A stretch of DNA of 64,000 nucleotides from Mycolicibacterium aichiense (GCF_010726245.1 NZ_AP022561.1:1426001-1490000), one strand, 5' to 3'. Positions 45,006-54,309 are shown, counted from the stretch's first letter. Made by a program: numbers and translations. The notes: generated from the sequence alone by a model not told the origin.

Positions 45006-46707
45006 CGTCGCAGACATCGAGCGATGGGATCCCGAAGCCGTCCGGGAAGTTTTTCACGCAGCGTCCGCGCGCAGCGGAGCCTCGACCGACGCGGCGCGCG
45101 CCTCCGAACAGCTGCCGGCGTTTGAGTCCTGGGGCGGGGTGTCCGCGGACGCCGCCCGCGATGCGATACACAAGACGCGGGTAGACCTGGATGCCCATGC
45201 CCGCGAAGCGCTTGCGGTGGCCCAAGCCGCGCAGAAGGCCGCACAGGACATCGAGAAGGTGAAGATCGAACTGCGCGAGCTCAAGGACGATGCAAGAGGC
45301 GAAGGGCTCGACGTCGACCCTGCCACCAACTCGGTGGTGAAGGGTCCGGGCTTCAAGGGCACGGCCGCGGATCTGGCGTCGAAGATCGCTGACTGCCAGA
45401 GCCGGCTGAACGCAATCCTGGCCGAAGCCAACGGTGTTGACGCCGAACTGGCCGCGGCGATCAACATGGCGGACGGCACGCTGCCGATCCCGGACGCGCA
45501 GCCCACCCCGCCGCCACCGCCGGAGTCGACCCCACCCGAGGACGTCAAGAAGTGGTGGGACTCGCTGACGCCCGAACAGCAGCAGGCCGAATTGCGGGAC
45601 AACCCACCGTATATGGGCAACCTCAACGGGATTCCCGTCGAGGCCCGTGACGTGGCGAACCAGACTGCCATGCGGACTGACATCGAGAACATCGAGGAAG
45701 CCGCCAGCCGGCACGGGGTCTCTGCCCAAGACGTGATCAACGACCCATTCCGCTACGGCTGCACCCCGGACGACGTCACGCGCTACACCAACGCGGTCAA
45801 AGTCGAACAGGCACTCGAAGACGATCAGCTGGCAACCGGCGCCCAGACATTCCTTCAGGTGTATCAGCCGACGAAGTTCGATGGTCAGGGCCGCGCGGCG
45901 ATCGCGATCGGCAACCCCGACAAGGCCGCCAACACCACGGTGGTGGTGCCGGGCACCAGTCACAGCGTCACCGAGGGCTGGCTCAGCGCCAGCGATGCCA
46001 CCAACCTGTACAACGAAGCCGTGAAAGCCGACCCCAGCCGATCGGCGTCCGTGGTCGCCTGGATGGGTTACGACGCGCCGAACAGCCTGACCGATCCGCA
46101 AGTCGCACAGACCTCGCTGGCGCACCAGGGCGGCGCGCTGCTCGCCGCGGATGTCAACGGCCTGAACGTCACTCACGGTCCAGGCCCGTCGCACATGACC
46201 GTCATGGGGCACTCCTACGGCTCGACGACGGTGGCCGACGCCGCAGCGGGCTACGGAATGCACACCAACGACGCCATCCTCATCGGTTCACCGGGTACCG
46301 ATATGGCCAAGAGTGCCGCCGACTTTCACCTCGCCCCGGGTGGGCATGTTTTCGTCGGCGCCGCCTCGACCGACCCGGTGACCCAGCTCGGCGGTCTTCC
46401 TCAGGTGCACATCCCGGGTACCGGAGTGAATCTGGCGCTGGGCACCGACCCCGCTGTGGACGGGTTCGGCTCGACGCGCTTCAAAGCCGAAGTGCCCGGC
46501 TGGACCATCAACGACCACAGCCACTACTTCCAGCGTGGCACCGAGTCCTTGTTCAGCATGGCCGACATCGTGTCCGGCCACGGCGACGCCCTTGCCCTCG
46601 ACGGTATGACCGCACCGCATCGCAGCGACAACATCCTCACCGACATCGGTGTGCTGCCGTCGGATCCCGAACTGTTTCGTGCCCCGACATCAGGCCACTA
46701 CCACTAG
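44995..46707 (+). CDS. DUF1023 alpha/beta-hydrolase (cassette 2)
   Basis: 570 residues from GTG 44995, paralogous to the cassette 1 enzyme: same start TLSVADIERWDPEAVREVFHAAS, a coiled N-terminal region (AQDIEKVKIELRELKDDAR), the Pro-rich PTPPPPPESTPPED linker, and the catalytic MGHSYGSTTVADAA with Ser407, ILIGSPGTDMA and the terminal His segment (INDHSHYFQRGTESLF). The partner and location are inferred as in cassette 1; no substrate is known. Confidence 0.85.
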   Translation: MTLSVADIERWDPEAVREVFHAASARSGASTDAARASEQLPAFESWGGVSADAARDAIHKTRVDLDAHAREALAVAQAAQKAAQDIEKVKIELRELKDDARGEGLDVDPATNSVVKGPGFKGTAADLASKIADCQSRLNAILAEANGVDAELAAAINMADGTLPIPDAQPTPPPPPESTPPEDVKKWWDSLTPEQQQAELRDNPPYMGNLNGIPVEARDVANQTAMRTDIENIEEAASRHGVSAQDVINDPFRYGCTPDDVTRYTNAVKVEQALEDDQLATGAQTFLQVYQPTKFDGQGRAAIAIGNPDKAANTTVVVPGTSHSVTEGWLSASDATNLYNEAVKADPSRSASVVAWMGYDAPNSLTDPQVAQTSLAHQGGALLAADVNGLNVTHGPGPSHMTVMGHSYGSTTVADAAAGYGMHTNDAILIGSPGTDMAKSAADFHLAPGGHVFVGAASTDPVTQLGGLPQVHIPGTGVNLALGTDPAVDGFGSTRFKAEVPGWTINDHSHYFQRGTESLFSMADIVSGHGDALALDGMTAPHRSDNILTDIGVLPSDPELFRAPTSGHYH

Positions 46708-46718
46708 GACGGAACCCA

Positions 46719-47234
46719 GTGATCTTGCCGCGCAAGAGAATCCCGCTCGCAGTGACTGTGATGGTCGCCGCCGCACTATCAGGATGTGGAATCATGCAAT
46801 CCGATGCTGACCGAGTCTCCAACCCGCTGACCCCCGAGCAGTCCAAAGCTCAGGTCATGGATGCCGCGCACGACATCGTCACGACATTGAACATCAATGT
46901 CGTCGAGGCGGCGTTTTGGCACGCGTCGTGTAATGACCAGGGCGACCCGCCTTTTCGCGGGCAGATGCGCATCGCCTATCCACCCGCCGCGTCATTCGCG
47001 GCGTCCGACACCGAGATCGCCCAGATGGTCCAGCAACTCCGCAACACCGGGTGGACGTCCGATCCCGAGTTCCACACCCACGGCACCGCGTTGAGCAAGG
47101 GCAACGTCGTGGCCGTCTTCGGGCCGCAGAATGTCAGCAACCCTAACCGCGACATCGAACTGTTCGGCGAGTGCCGCGACACCACCACGACCAAGGACAC
47201 CAAGGGCCGGGTGGAGCGCGTCACGTTGTCCTGA
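46719..47234 (+). CDS. Lipoprotein of cassette 2
   Basis: 171 residues from GTG 46719 (AGGACGGA upstream). Signal peptide IPLAVTVMVAAALSGC with lipobox LSGC. The mature domain is ~145 residues, with two further Cys (HASCNDQG and FGECRDT). It is 11 bp behind the hydrolase gene, as the lipoprotein is in cassette 1, although the mature domains are only weakly alike. Confidence 0.8.
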   Translation: MILPRKRIPLAVTVMVAAALSGCGIMQSDADRVSNPLTPEQSKAQVMDAAHDIVTTLNINVVEAAFWHASCNDQGDPPFRGQMRIAYPPAASFAASDTEIAQMVQQLRNTGWTSDPEFHTHGTALSKGNVVAVFGPQNVSNPNRDIELFGECRDTTTTKDTKGRVERVTLS

Positions 47235-47247
47235 GTGGCGCACTACG

Positions 47248-48324
47248 TTACGAGGCGATCTCCGCGATCGCCGACGGAGTATCCAGATCGCCATAGGCAT
47301 TGGCGTAGCGCTGGGCCAGGGCGACGGCAACTTCGAGGCGCTGCCAGAGCCCGCCGCCGCTGCTGGCTGTCGCCAGCCACAGCGCCAGTCCATGTGCGAC
47401 CGACGCTCGGTAGCGCAGCCACACCTCGGCCGAGGTGGGCAGTTCGTCGGCGGGCAGGCCGAGCGCGTCGCGGTATTCCTCCAGCAGCGCCCGCTCGTGC
47501 TCGCGCCGGTCCTCGACGGTCAGCGCGCCCTGCAGGAAGTACCCGACATCCAGTGACCAGTTGCCGCGACGGGCGACCTGCCAGTCCAGGAACCCGACCT
47601 CACCGTCGGGCGTGACGTAGGTGTTGCCGATGTGCGGATCGCCGTGCAGCAGCGTCTGCGGCGAGGTGGTCAACGTCCGGATGTAGGGCTTCCACACCCC
47701 TTCGACCAGCTGGTCGATCGACAGCGACAGCACCTCGGGTGGAGTGCTGTCGTCGAGCTGTTCCAGCGCGCTCGGCAGCGGCGCGTACTGCAACCCGTCG
47801 AACGGCTCGAAGGGCTCCAGCCAGCCCAGGGCCGGTTCCTGCAGCACGCGGTCTCCCCAGTACCGTCCGTGCAGGCGCCCGAGCCCGCGCATCCCGGAGC
47901 GGGCCTCCTCGAACGTCAGCGGCCGCAGGGAATCCCGGGGATCGGCACCCCGCGCGGTGAGGTCCTCCATGACGAGGCAGAAGTCGTAGGCATCTTCGTC
48001 GATGAGTGCGGCGTAGACGACGGGATGCTCCAGCGGGAGTGCGACGCCCGAGCTGAACAGCCGCGGCTCATGGAACATGCCGCTGGTCATCCGGATGAGC
48101 TCCTTGTGGTCCGGGTCGGCGGCCTTGACGAAGACGGTTGTCGGTCCCGTGCCCTCGGAGTAGCACAACCGAAGGCGCGCACGACGATTGGTGCCGTCGT
48201 CGCGAAGGTCTATCGCGACGTCGCTGACCGTGGCACCGGGGTAGTGGGCGGCCAGGGCGTCCGTCATCCAGCTCGGCGACACCTCGGCGAAATCGGCGGG
48301 CACTGACAATGCGGGTGAGCTCAT
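47248..48324 (-). CDS. Aminoglycoside-phosphotransferase/ecdysteroid-kinase-like protein
   Basis: 358 residues from ATG 48324. Kinase-like fold: TTVFVKAADPDHKEL (Lys strand), FCLVMEDLTARGADPRD, catalytic TLLHGDPHIGNTYV and metal-binding VGFLDWQVARRGNWSLDVGYFL. The family phosphorylates small hydroxylated molecules; those in mycobacteria are mostly uncharacterised and need not confer resistance. It faces the TetR gene across a 29-bp palindrome, suggesting control by that regulator. Confidence 0.85.
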   Translation of the reverse strand: MSSPALSVPADFAEVSPSWMTDALAAHYPGATVSDVAIDLRDDGTNRRARLRLCYSEGTGPTTVFVKAADPDHKELIRMTSGMFHEPRLFSSGVALPLEHPVVYAALIDEDAYDFCLVMEDLTARGADPRDSLRPLTFEEARSGMRGLGRLHGRYWGDRVLQEPALGWLEPFEPFDGLQYAPLPSALEQLDDSTPPEVLSLSIDQLVEGVWKPYIRTLTTSPQTLLHGDPHIGNTYVTPDGEVGFLDWQVARRGNWSLDVGYFLQGALTVEDRREHERALLEEYRDALGLPADELPTSAEVWLRYRASVAHGLALWLATASSGGGLWQRLEVAVALAQRYANAYGDLDTPSAIAEIAS

Positions 48325-48359
48325 GTCGGCGGGCACTCCTCGGGTGCGACTGGTCTGCA

Positions 48360-48388
48360 CTATTACGACACGAAACGTGTCGTAATAG
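48360..48388. promoter_or_regulatory. TetR operator, 29-bp palindrome
   Basis: Perfect 13-bp arms, CTATTACGACACG (48360-48372) and its complement (48376-48388), around AAA. It lies 36 bp upstream of the phosphotransferase start and 62 bp upstream of tetR, fitting repression of both divergent genes. Confidence 0.8.
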
Positions 48389-48449
48389 TCGGAAAGGTAC
48401 CGCACCGTGGTGCACGACTGTCGGAAATCGGCGAAGTTAAGCTCGCGAC

Positions 48450-49043
48450 ATGTCGCAACCGCCCGGCCGGCCTCGAGACGCATCGCTGCACGCGGCGATC
48501 CTCGGTGCCGTGCGCGAGGTGCTGATGGAGTCCAGCTACGCCGATCTCTCGATGGACGGCGTCGCGGCGCGCGCGCAGGTCGGCAAGAAGACGCTTTACC
48601 GGCGGTGGGCGTCGAAGGCGCCGCTGGTCGCCGAGGCGGTACTGGACGCCTACGGCCGTGGCGGTTCGTTCGACGTGCCCGACACCGGTGATCTCGGCGC
48701 GGACCTCCAGTGTTGGCTGATCGAGCACGGCGAGTTCATCGCAGAACCCGCCAACGCCAAGCTGATCCGTGCGCTCGTCGCTGCGGCCGCCGCGAATTCC
48801 GGTGATACCGAAGCGCTGTACGAACAACTCAGCGTTCCGCAGCGCAGCGGGCTCGTGGACAGGGTGCGCCGCGCGGTGGACAGCGGTGCCGTGCGCCCCG
48901 ACGTCGACCCCGACGCCATCGCCAACGCACTGATGGGCACCCTGCTTCTGCAGGTCATGAGCAGCCCGGTGCGCAGCGACGACGCGGCGGGCCGGTACGG
49001 GGCTCTGGTGGATGCCCTGTTGAGCGGTGTCGGCTCGGCCTAG
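48450..49043 (+). CDS. TetR-family regulator
   Basis: 197 residues. HTH in LHAAILGAVREVLMESSYAD, LSMDGVAARAQVGKKTLYRR and WASKAPLVAEAVLDAY; helical ligand domain with a TetR_C-like end (VDPDAIANALMGTLLLQVMSS). It probably represses itself and the phosphotransferase via the palindrome. The LysR gene follows after 10 bp and may be co-transcribed. Confidence 0.9.
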   Translation: MSQPPGRPRDASLHAAILGAVREVLMESSYADLSMDGVAARAQVGKKTLYRRWASKAPLVAEAVLDAYGRGGSFDVPDTGDLGADLQCWLIEHGEFIAEPANAKLIRALVAAAAANSGDTEALYEQLSVPQRSGLVDRVRRAVDSGAVRPDVDPDAIANALMGTLLLQVMSSPVRSDDAAGRYGALVDALLSGVGSA

Positions 49044-49053
49044 GGTCGTTCAC

Positions 49054-49923
49054 GTGCATCTCGAGGAACTGCAGTGGTTCGTGGTGCTGGCCGAGACCGA
49101 ACATGTCACCGAGGCCGCGGCCGAACTGGGGGTCAGTCAACCTACGCTGTCGCGCGCGCTGAGCAGACTCGAGCAGGACGCGGGTGTCCCGCTGTTCGAC
49201 CGGGTCGGTCGTCGACTGCACCTCAACGAGTATGGGCGAATCATGCTCGAGCATGCCCGCCGCAGTCTGGCCGAAGTGCAGGCGGCTCTGGATCGCATTG
49301 CGGCCCTGCGGGATCCCGACACCGGCCGGGTGCGTCTGGCGTTCCTGCATTCACTGGCCAACTGGTATGTGCCCGAACAGCTTCGGCGCTTCCGAGAGAC
49401 CGCGCCGAAGGTCCAATTCGACCTTTTTCAGGGTGCCGCGCACGAGATTGCCCGCAGCATTCTCGACGGCGGGTCCGACATCGCCATCACCTCACCCCGG
49501 CCGGACCCGGCGGACTTCTCCTGGCGCCGTCTCTATGTCGAGCGACTGTGTTTGGCCGTTCCTGTGGGGCACCGGCTCGCGATGCGCAGCCGGGTCAGCC
49601 TGTCGGTGGCGGCCGACGAACCGTTCGTCGCGCTCGAGAAACCGTTCGGGTTGCGGCAGTTGACCGATGAGCTGTGGGTCGAGGCCGGCATCGATCCACA
49701 GATCGTGTTCGAGGCCTCCGAGATCCCAACGATGGAGGGCTTGGTCGCGGCGGGGTTCGGAGTGGCGGTGGTGCCGGTGCCGCGGGACGGTACCGAGGCG
49801 AGGGTGGTCCATGTGCCCTTGTCGAACAGCCGGGCCAAACGCGAGGTCGGATTGGCCTGGGCGCGAAGCCGTCCGCTCGCGCCGCCCAGCGAGCGCTTTG
49901 TAGATTTCCTCGCCGACGGCTGA
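49054..49923 (+). CDS. LysR-family regulator
   Basis: 289 residues from GTG 49054. The winged HTH (LEELQWFVVLAETEHVTEAA, AELGVSQPTLSRALSRLEQD) is followed by a LysR effector domain (VRLAFLHSLANWYVPEQLRR ... DEPFVALEKPFGLRQLTDEL ... VVPVPRDGTEARVVHVPL). It precedes an MFS exporter gene, with a dyad between them, suggesting that it activates that gene in response to a ligand. Confidence 0.92.
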   Translation: MHLEELQWFVVLAETEHVTEAAAELGVSQPTLSRALSRLEQDAGVPLFDRVGRRLHLNEYGRIMLEHARRSLAEVQAALDRIAALRDPDTGRVRLAFLHSLANWYVPEQLRRFRETAPKVQFDLFQGAAHEIARSILDGGSDIAITSPRPDPADFSWRRLYVERLCLAVPVGHRLAMRSRVSLSVAADEPFVALEKPFGLRQLTDELWVEAGIDPQIVFEASEIPTMEGLVAAGFGVAVVPVPRDGTEARVVHVPLSNSRAKREVGLAWARSRPLAPPSERFVDFLADG

Positions 49924-49961
49924 GCCCATAGGGGTCGCCCACCTGGCGTCATGCGCCTGGA

Positions 49962-49985
49962 GCATGAGTAATGAACAGATCATGC
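49962..49985. promoter_or_regulatory. Candidate LysR box upstream of the MFS gene
   Basis: Arms GCATGA (49962-49967) and TCATGC (49980-49985) with a 12-bp spacer, 29 bp before the MFS start. The dyad contains T-N11-A-like spacing. Confidence 0.4.
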
Positions 49986-50014
49986 ATTGGACACATCAGT
50001 AGCGTGTTCCTACC

Positions 50015-51244
50015 GTGCACTCAGTGACCATTGACCAATCCCTGGAACGCGCCTGGACGGGGCACACCCGAGGCTCGACCGCCTACACGCGACTGCTGGC
50101 GGCGCTGTTCTGCGCGGGCGTGGCCACATTCGCGCAGCTGTACTCGCCGCAGGCCGTCCTGCCCCTGATCTCCGCGGACCTCGGCGTCGGTGCTGCCCAT
50201 GCCGCACTTCTCATTTCGGCGTCCACCGTCGGTTTGGCGATCGGCGTGATCCCCTGGTCGGCGCTGGCCGACCGGATCGGCAGGGTCAAGGCCATCACGG
50301 TGTCCGTTTCCGGTGCCACGCTGGTCGGGATGCTGGTGCCCTTCGCCCCGACGTTCGGGCTGCTGATGGCAGGGCGGTTCCTCGAGGGACTGTTGGTCGG
50401 CGGGGTGCCGGCAATCGCGGTGGCCTACCTGACCGAAGAAGTCGACCGTGCGCATGCCGCCCGCGCCGCCGGCACGTTCGTGGCCGGAACGACGATCGGC
50501 GGTCTGCTCGGACGTTTGGTGTCGAGCCCGGTGGCCGAGTTCGCCGGTTGGCGCATGGGGGTCTTCACCGTCGCGGTCATCTGCGGGATGGCGGCGATGG
50601 GGTTCGTCAAATTGGCCCCCGAGCCGCGGGGTTTCACTCCGGCGTCGCACCGCGGCACCAATCCTGAGGGCAGTCTCGCGCACCGGCTCGCCGTGAACCT
50701 GCGCACACCGCGTCAGCTCGTGCTGTTCGCACAGGGCTTTCTGTTGATGGGCGGGTTCGTGGCCCTCTACAACTTCCTCGGCTACCGGTTGACGGCCGCG
50801 CCGTTCGGACTGCCTGCGTCGGTGGTGAGCCTGGTATTCCTGGCGTACCTGGCCGGAACGTGGGCGTCGTCGCGCGCCGGTGCCGAGGCAGCCCGCTTCG
50901 GGCGCAGGCGGGTGCTGCTCGTCTCGGTCGCGATCATGATGACAGGAGTCGCGATCACGTTGAGTGCCAACGTGATCGCGATCCTGATCGGGTTGGTGGT
51001 GGCCACGGCCGGGTTCTTTGGTGCGCATTCCACCGCCGCGGGGTGGACCGGGCAGGCCGCACCCGTCGGCAAAGCCCAGGCGTCGTCGCTCTACAACCTG
51101 TTCTACTACGGCGGCTCCAGCGCCGTCGGCTGGCTGGGCGGTGTGGCCTTTGATGAGTACGGGTGGACGGCGGTCGCGGTCACCATCCTGGTGCTGGCCG
51201 GCATCGCGGGATCGCTTGCGGCCCTGATGCTGCGGGACGGGTAA
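50015..51244 (+). CDS. MFS transporter (YnfM-like)
   Basis: 409 residues from GTG 50015. About twelve membrane segments, e.g. AALFCAGVATFAQLYSPQAV and VVSLVFLAYLAGTWASSRAG, with the MFS motif GVIPWSALADRIGRVKAI between segments 2 and 3 and GWRMGVFTVAVICGM. YnfM-type members export small molecules by proton antiport; the substrate is unknown. It probably belongs to the LysR regulon. Confidence 0.88.
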   Translation: MHSVTIDQSLERAWTGHTRGSTAYTRLLAALFCAGVATFAQLYSPQAVLPLISADLGVGAAHAALLISASTVGLAIGVIPWSALADRIGRVKAITVSVSGATLVGMLVPFAPTFGLLMAGRFLEGLLVGGVPAIAVAYLTEEVDRAHAARAAGTFVAGTTIGGLLGRLVSSPVAEFAGWRMGVFTVAVICGMAAMGFVKLAPEPRGFTPASHRGTNPEGSLAHRLAVNLRTPRQLVLFAQGFLLMGGFVALYNFLGYRLTAAPFGLPASVVSLVFLAYLAGTWASSRAGAEAARFGRRRVLLVSVAIMMTGVAITLSANVIAILIGLVVATAGFFGAHSTAAGWTGQAAPVGKAQASSLYNLFYYGGSSAVGWLGGVAFDEYGWTAVAVTILVLAGIAGSLAALMLRDG

Positions 51245-51252
51245 GCGACGCG

Positions 51253-52152
51253 TCAGTAGTCCCAGACGGCAGGCACACAGCGGAACACATCGCCGGCGGT
51301 CGCCACATGGCAGACCGACGGGAATGGCAGGTGAGTGGCCACCAGCGCCTCACCGGTCGCGGCGACCTCACGCAGCAGATTCACCCGGACGCGGGCGGCT
51401 TCCTCCGGATCGTGCTCAAAGCCGTTCTGCCACTCCGGATTGTCGAAGCCGGGTGCGAACACCGCGTCGCCGGCGAATGTCAGCCGTTCACCGCGGGACT
51501 CCAACCGAACGACGCTGTGCCCGGGAGTGTGACCGCCGGTGCGAGTGACGAGCACGCCCGGCGCCACTTCGTATTCCGTCTCGAACGGCCGCAGTTGCCC
51601 GCGGTAGTCGTTCAGGAACCGGGTTGCGGTCCTGCGCAGCACATCCGGGATCGGTTGCGGCATGACGGTGTGGGTGAAGTCGGGCTTCTCCCAGAACTCT
51701 GCCTCCCGGCTGGCCACGTGCACCTGCAGGTCCGAGCGAAGCCGCGCCTTGAGACCTTCGGTGAGCAGTCCGCCGATGTGGTCCATGTGCAGGTGGGTGA
51801 GCACGACGTCGGTCACTGCGCCGGGGTCGATGCCGGCGGCCTCGAGGCGCGCAACCGTCTGCCCGGCCCGCGGAAAGTCTGGGAACTCCACCCCGAGACC
51901 GGCGTCGACGAGAATCGTTCGGTCACCGGTACGCACCACTACGACGTTGAGCGGCCAGTCGACGACGTCGCGGGGTAGGAACTGGTCGTCCAGCCAACCC
52001 GCCAGTTCGGCCGGGGGCGTCGTGGTCGCCAGCGTCGACGCGGTAATCGGCAGCACCCCGTCGCTGATCACCAGCACCTCGATATCACCGACCGGCACCG
52101 CGTAGCGCGACGGAACCAGCTCGCCGGCTCGGGAAATGTTGTCCACACTCAT
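51253..52152 (-). CDS. MBL-fold metallo-hydrolase (lactonase-like)
   Basis: 299 residues; GGAGAGC lies just before the ATG. The zinc motif is HLHMDHIGG (TDVVLTHLHMDHIGG), with further ligands in GGHTPGHSVVRL, FAGDAVFAPG and ATHLPFPSVCHV. The layout with an N-terminal ~60-residue cap resembles AhlD/quorum-quenching lactonase relatives, but many have other esters as substrate. No signal peptide. It converges with the MFS gene, 8 bp apart. Confidence 0.85.
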   Translation of the reverse strand: MSVDNISRAGELVPSRYAVPVGDIEVLVISDGVLPITASTLATTTPPAELAGWLDDQFLPRDVVDWPLNVVVVRTGDRTILVDAGLGVEFPDFPRAGQTVARLEAAGIDPGAVTDVVLTHLHMDHIGGLLTEGLKARLRSDLQVHVASREAEFWEKPDFTHTVMPQPIPDVLRRTATRFLNDYRGQLRPFETEYEVAPGVLVTRTGGHTPGHSVVRLESRGERLTFAGDAVFAPGFDNPEWQNGFEHDPEEAARVRVNLLREVAATGEALVATHLPFPSVCHVATAGDVFRCVPAVWDY

Positions 52153-52257
52153 GTTTGCTCTCCTGATCGGTTCGGGAATTACCCTTCGACTGCGGAGAAC
52201 GCACGGCGATTCGTAAAGTCATCCCGGGAGCGCAGCCGTGATGCGAAGGTGGAGCCG

Positions 52258-52635
52258 ATGCGTGCAGGAATGTTCGGTGTGCCGCTCCTGGCCACAACGG
52301 TGCTGATCGGCCTGATCGGTGCGCCAACGGCGGCGGCCGGCGACAACGACTGCGCCCTGTTGCTGCCCGCGGCAGACCAGCTGGAAGCGGTATTCAACGA
52401 GATCGCACCGACGGGGACGCCGCCGTGGGTCGCAGCCCAGGTTCGCGCGCCGCTGAGCCCGCTGCACAACCTGACCAGTCCGCCGGGTATCGATCTGCGG
52501 ATCCGGTCCAACATGGTGGCGTCGCAGGTCGACAACGGCGACCCGTACCGGCCGGCCACCCCGGAGCGGCTCGCGAGCGATCTGGCCAAGGCCCGGGACC
52601 TACTGGTCGCAGTCCGCCACTGGTGCGCGCCCTAG
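52258..52635 (+). CDS. Small secreted protein, hemophore-like family possible
   Basis: 125 residues from ATG 52258 with AAGGTGGAG upstream. Signal peptide MFGVPLLATTVLIGLIGAPTAAAG; mature part ~98 residues with one Cys near each end (DNDCALLLP and RHWCAP), so one disulfide, and helical content (ADQLEAVFNEIAPT ... LASDLAKARDLLVAV). The size and Cys pair recall small mycobacterial heme-binding secreted proteins; that is a weak resemblance. It is divergent from the MBL gene. Confidence 0.65.
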   Translation: MRAGMFGVPLLATTVLIGLIGAPTAAAGDNDCALLLPAADQLEAVFNEIAPTGTPPWVAAQVRAPLSPLHNLTSPPGIDLRIRSNMVASQVDNGDPYRPATPERLASDLAKARDLLVAVRHWCAP

Positions 52636-52689
52636 CCTTGGCCCCGAGGATAATCGGGAACGACGCGATGGACGGAGGTGACACGGCAG

Positions 52690-53529
52690 GTGAGCTCCTT
52701 GCCCGACGCGGCGACGCTGGAAACAGTGCTGGACGTCGCTGCCCGCGCCCCGTCCCTGCGCAACCTGCAGCCGTGGCGCTGGCAGGTCGACAGCGAGGCC
52801 GTCCACCTGTACGCGGACTGGAGTCGGCGGGCCGGTGACGCCCCGGCGGACCGGCGCGACGTCCTCCTCGGCTGCGGGGCGGTTCTCGACCACTGCGTCG
52901 TCGCGATGGCCGCCGCGGGCTGGCACCCGAGTGTCCGGCGGTTCCCCGACCGTGCAGACACCAGCCATCTGGCGATCCTGGAAGTGGTCGAGCAGCCGCC
53001 TCAGGGTGGGTGGCGCGAGCTGGCCTCGGCCATACCGCGGCGCCGCGCCGACCGCCGCCCATACGGCTCTCGGCCGATAGCGCCCGGCACGCTGGAGTTG
53101 CTGTACATCCGGGCCAGGCGGCTGGATGTGGATGTGCGGGTTGTCCCGACGTCGCGGTGGACTCGGATCGGCGACGGCACCGTCGAGCTTCGGTACCCAA
53201 CGGCCGCCGAGCAGTCCGGAGAAACACCCGATGGCGCAGTGCTCCTGGTCCTGGGCACTCGCCGCGATGATGACGACATGCGCTTGCGAGCCGGGGAAGC
53301 GCTCAGCCTCGTGACGCTGACGGCCACCGCGATGGGTTTCGCGAGCTGCCCGCTGACCGAGCCGTTGAACGACACCAAAAGCCGACTTGCGCTGGCATGC
53401 GAGGTGTTCGACGGTGCGACGTATCCGCAAGCCCTGATCCGTGTCGGACTCCCGTTGGACGATGCCGAGCCGCTGCCTCCGACCGACCGTCGAGCGGCCC
53501 GCGATATCACCGTGTGGACCAATCGATAG
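52690..53529 (+). CDS. Acg-family nitroreductase-like protein
   Basis: 279 residues from GTG 52690, with GGAGG eleven bases upstream (GTG 52678 is possible). Acg-family markers: ARAPSLRNLQPWRWQVD near the start, ADWSRRAGDAPADRRDVLLGCGAVLDH, IPRRRADRRPYGSRPI and LTLTATAMGFASCPLTEPL. Acg proteins bind FMN without being classical nitroreductases and are part of the dormancy response in M. tuberculosis; no clear DosR box was seen here. It is a little shorter than typical Acg (~330). Confidence 0.85.
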   Translation: MSSLPDAATLETVLDVAARAPSLRNLQPWRWQVDSEAVHLYADWSRRAGDAPADRRDVLLGCGAVLDHCVVAMAAAGWHPSVRRFPDRADTSHLAILEVVEQPPQGGWRELASAIPRRRADRRPYGSRPIAPGTLELLYIRARRLDVDVRVVPTSRWTRIGDGTVELRYPTAAEQSGETPDGAVLLVLGTRRDDDDMRLRAGEALSLVTLTATAMGFASCPLTEPLNDTKSRLALACEVFDGATYPQALIRVGLPLDDAEPLPPTDRRAARDITVWTNR

Positions 53530-53532
53530 CGC

Positions 53533-54309
53533 TCAGTTACCGAACACACCCCAGCGCTTGATCTGGACGCGCTCGGCGTCCGGCCAAATCGCTTTGGCGG
53601 CAGGTGAATTGCAGAAGTAGTCCTCAGCCTGGCGGATGCTCATATCGACCGCGTGCAGGCCGTCCTCCTGGTGGGCGCGGCAGTTGACCGTCAACACCCG
53701 ATTGGTGGCCGGCTCGGCTTCCAGCACTTCGATGGTCAACACCACCACGAGCGTGTAACCGGCGCCGGTCGGCAGGTAGAAGGTCAGGTCCCGACTGGCC
53801 GGACCGCCGCCATTGCTGACCAGATAGCCGTTCCCGCTGGGATACACAGCCTGCCCGACCATCTGGGTGCGCTCGTAATGCCGGCTGTCGTCGTGGGCGC
53901 GCCACACCGCGAACCGGGTGTTCGGATTGCCGCCGTTGAGCAGATTCCGCGAGATCGGGATGATCAGTTCCGCACGCCCGTCGCCGTCGATGTCCTGCAG
54001 CCCGACACCGCCCGGGGTGGACGGCTCCAGGAGTTCGTCGATCGTCTGCACGACTGCGCCCGACGGGTCGGTGACGGTGACTTTGACCGCCCCGGGCTTC
54101 GGCAGCTCCGGCACCCGCCAGTAGTTCACGGCGAAATCGAGATCGCCTGAGTGCAAGGCACAATCGACTTGCGGAGACGTGCCCGACGGCGTGATCACCG
54201 GGTTCGACTGCGGACACGGCGGCAATGACGTGTCCGCGGCTGCGTGCGGAGACACGACGCTCGCGGCCGCCACCGTCACGACGGCGGCCAGGAGCGACAG
54301 TCGTTTCAC
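53533..54309 (-). CDS. Secreted protein, FG-GAP-like beta domain, end of the mce operon
   Basis: 258 residues with a signal peptide (LSLLAAVVTVAAASVVSPHAAA). The mature domain has an FG-GAP-type calcium loop in VGLQDIDGDGRAELIIP and beta strands (VKVTVTDPSGAVVQTI). Cys pairs (LPPCPQSN and VDCALHS; NCRAHQ and FCNSP) suggest disulfides. Its start overlaps the Mce-associated gene by 4 bp, so it is the last gene of the mce operon, and probably works with or near the Mce complex outside the membrane. Confidence 0.78.
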   Translation of the reverse strand: MKRLSLLAAVVTVAAASVVSPHAAADTSLPPCPQSNPVITPSGTSPQVDCALHSGDLDFAVNYWRVPELPKPGAVKVTVTDPSGAVVQTIDELLEPSTPGGVGLQDIDGDGRAELIIPISRNLLNGGNPNTRFAVWRAHDDSRHYERTQMVGQAVYPSGNGYLVSNGGGPASRDLTFYLPTGAGYTLVVVLTIEVLEAEPATNRVLTVNCRAHQEDGLHAVDMSIRQAEDYFCNSPAAKAIWPDAERVQIKRWGVFGN

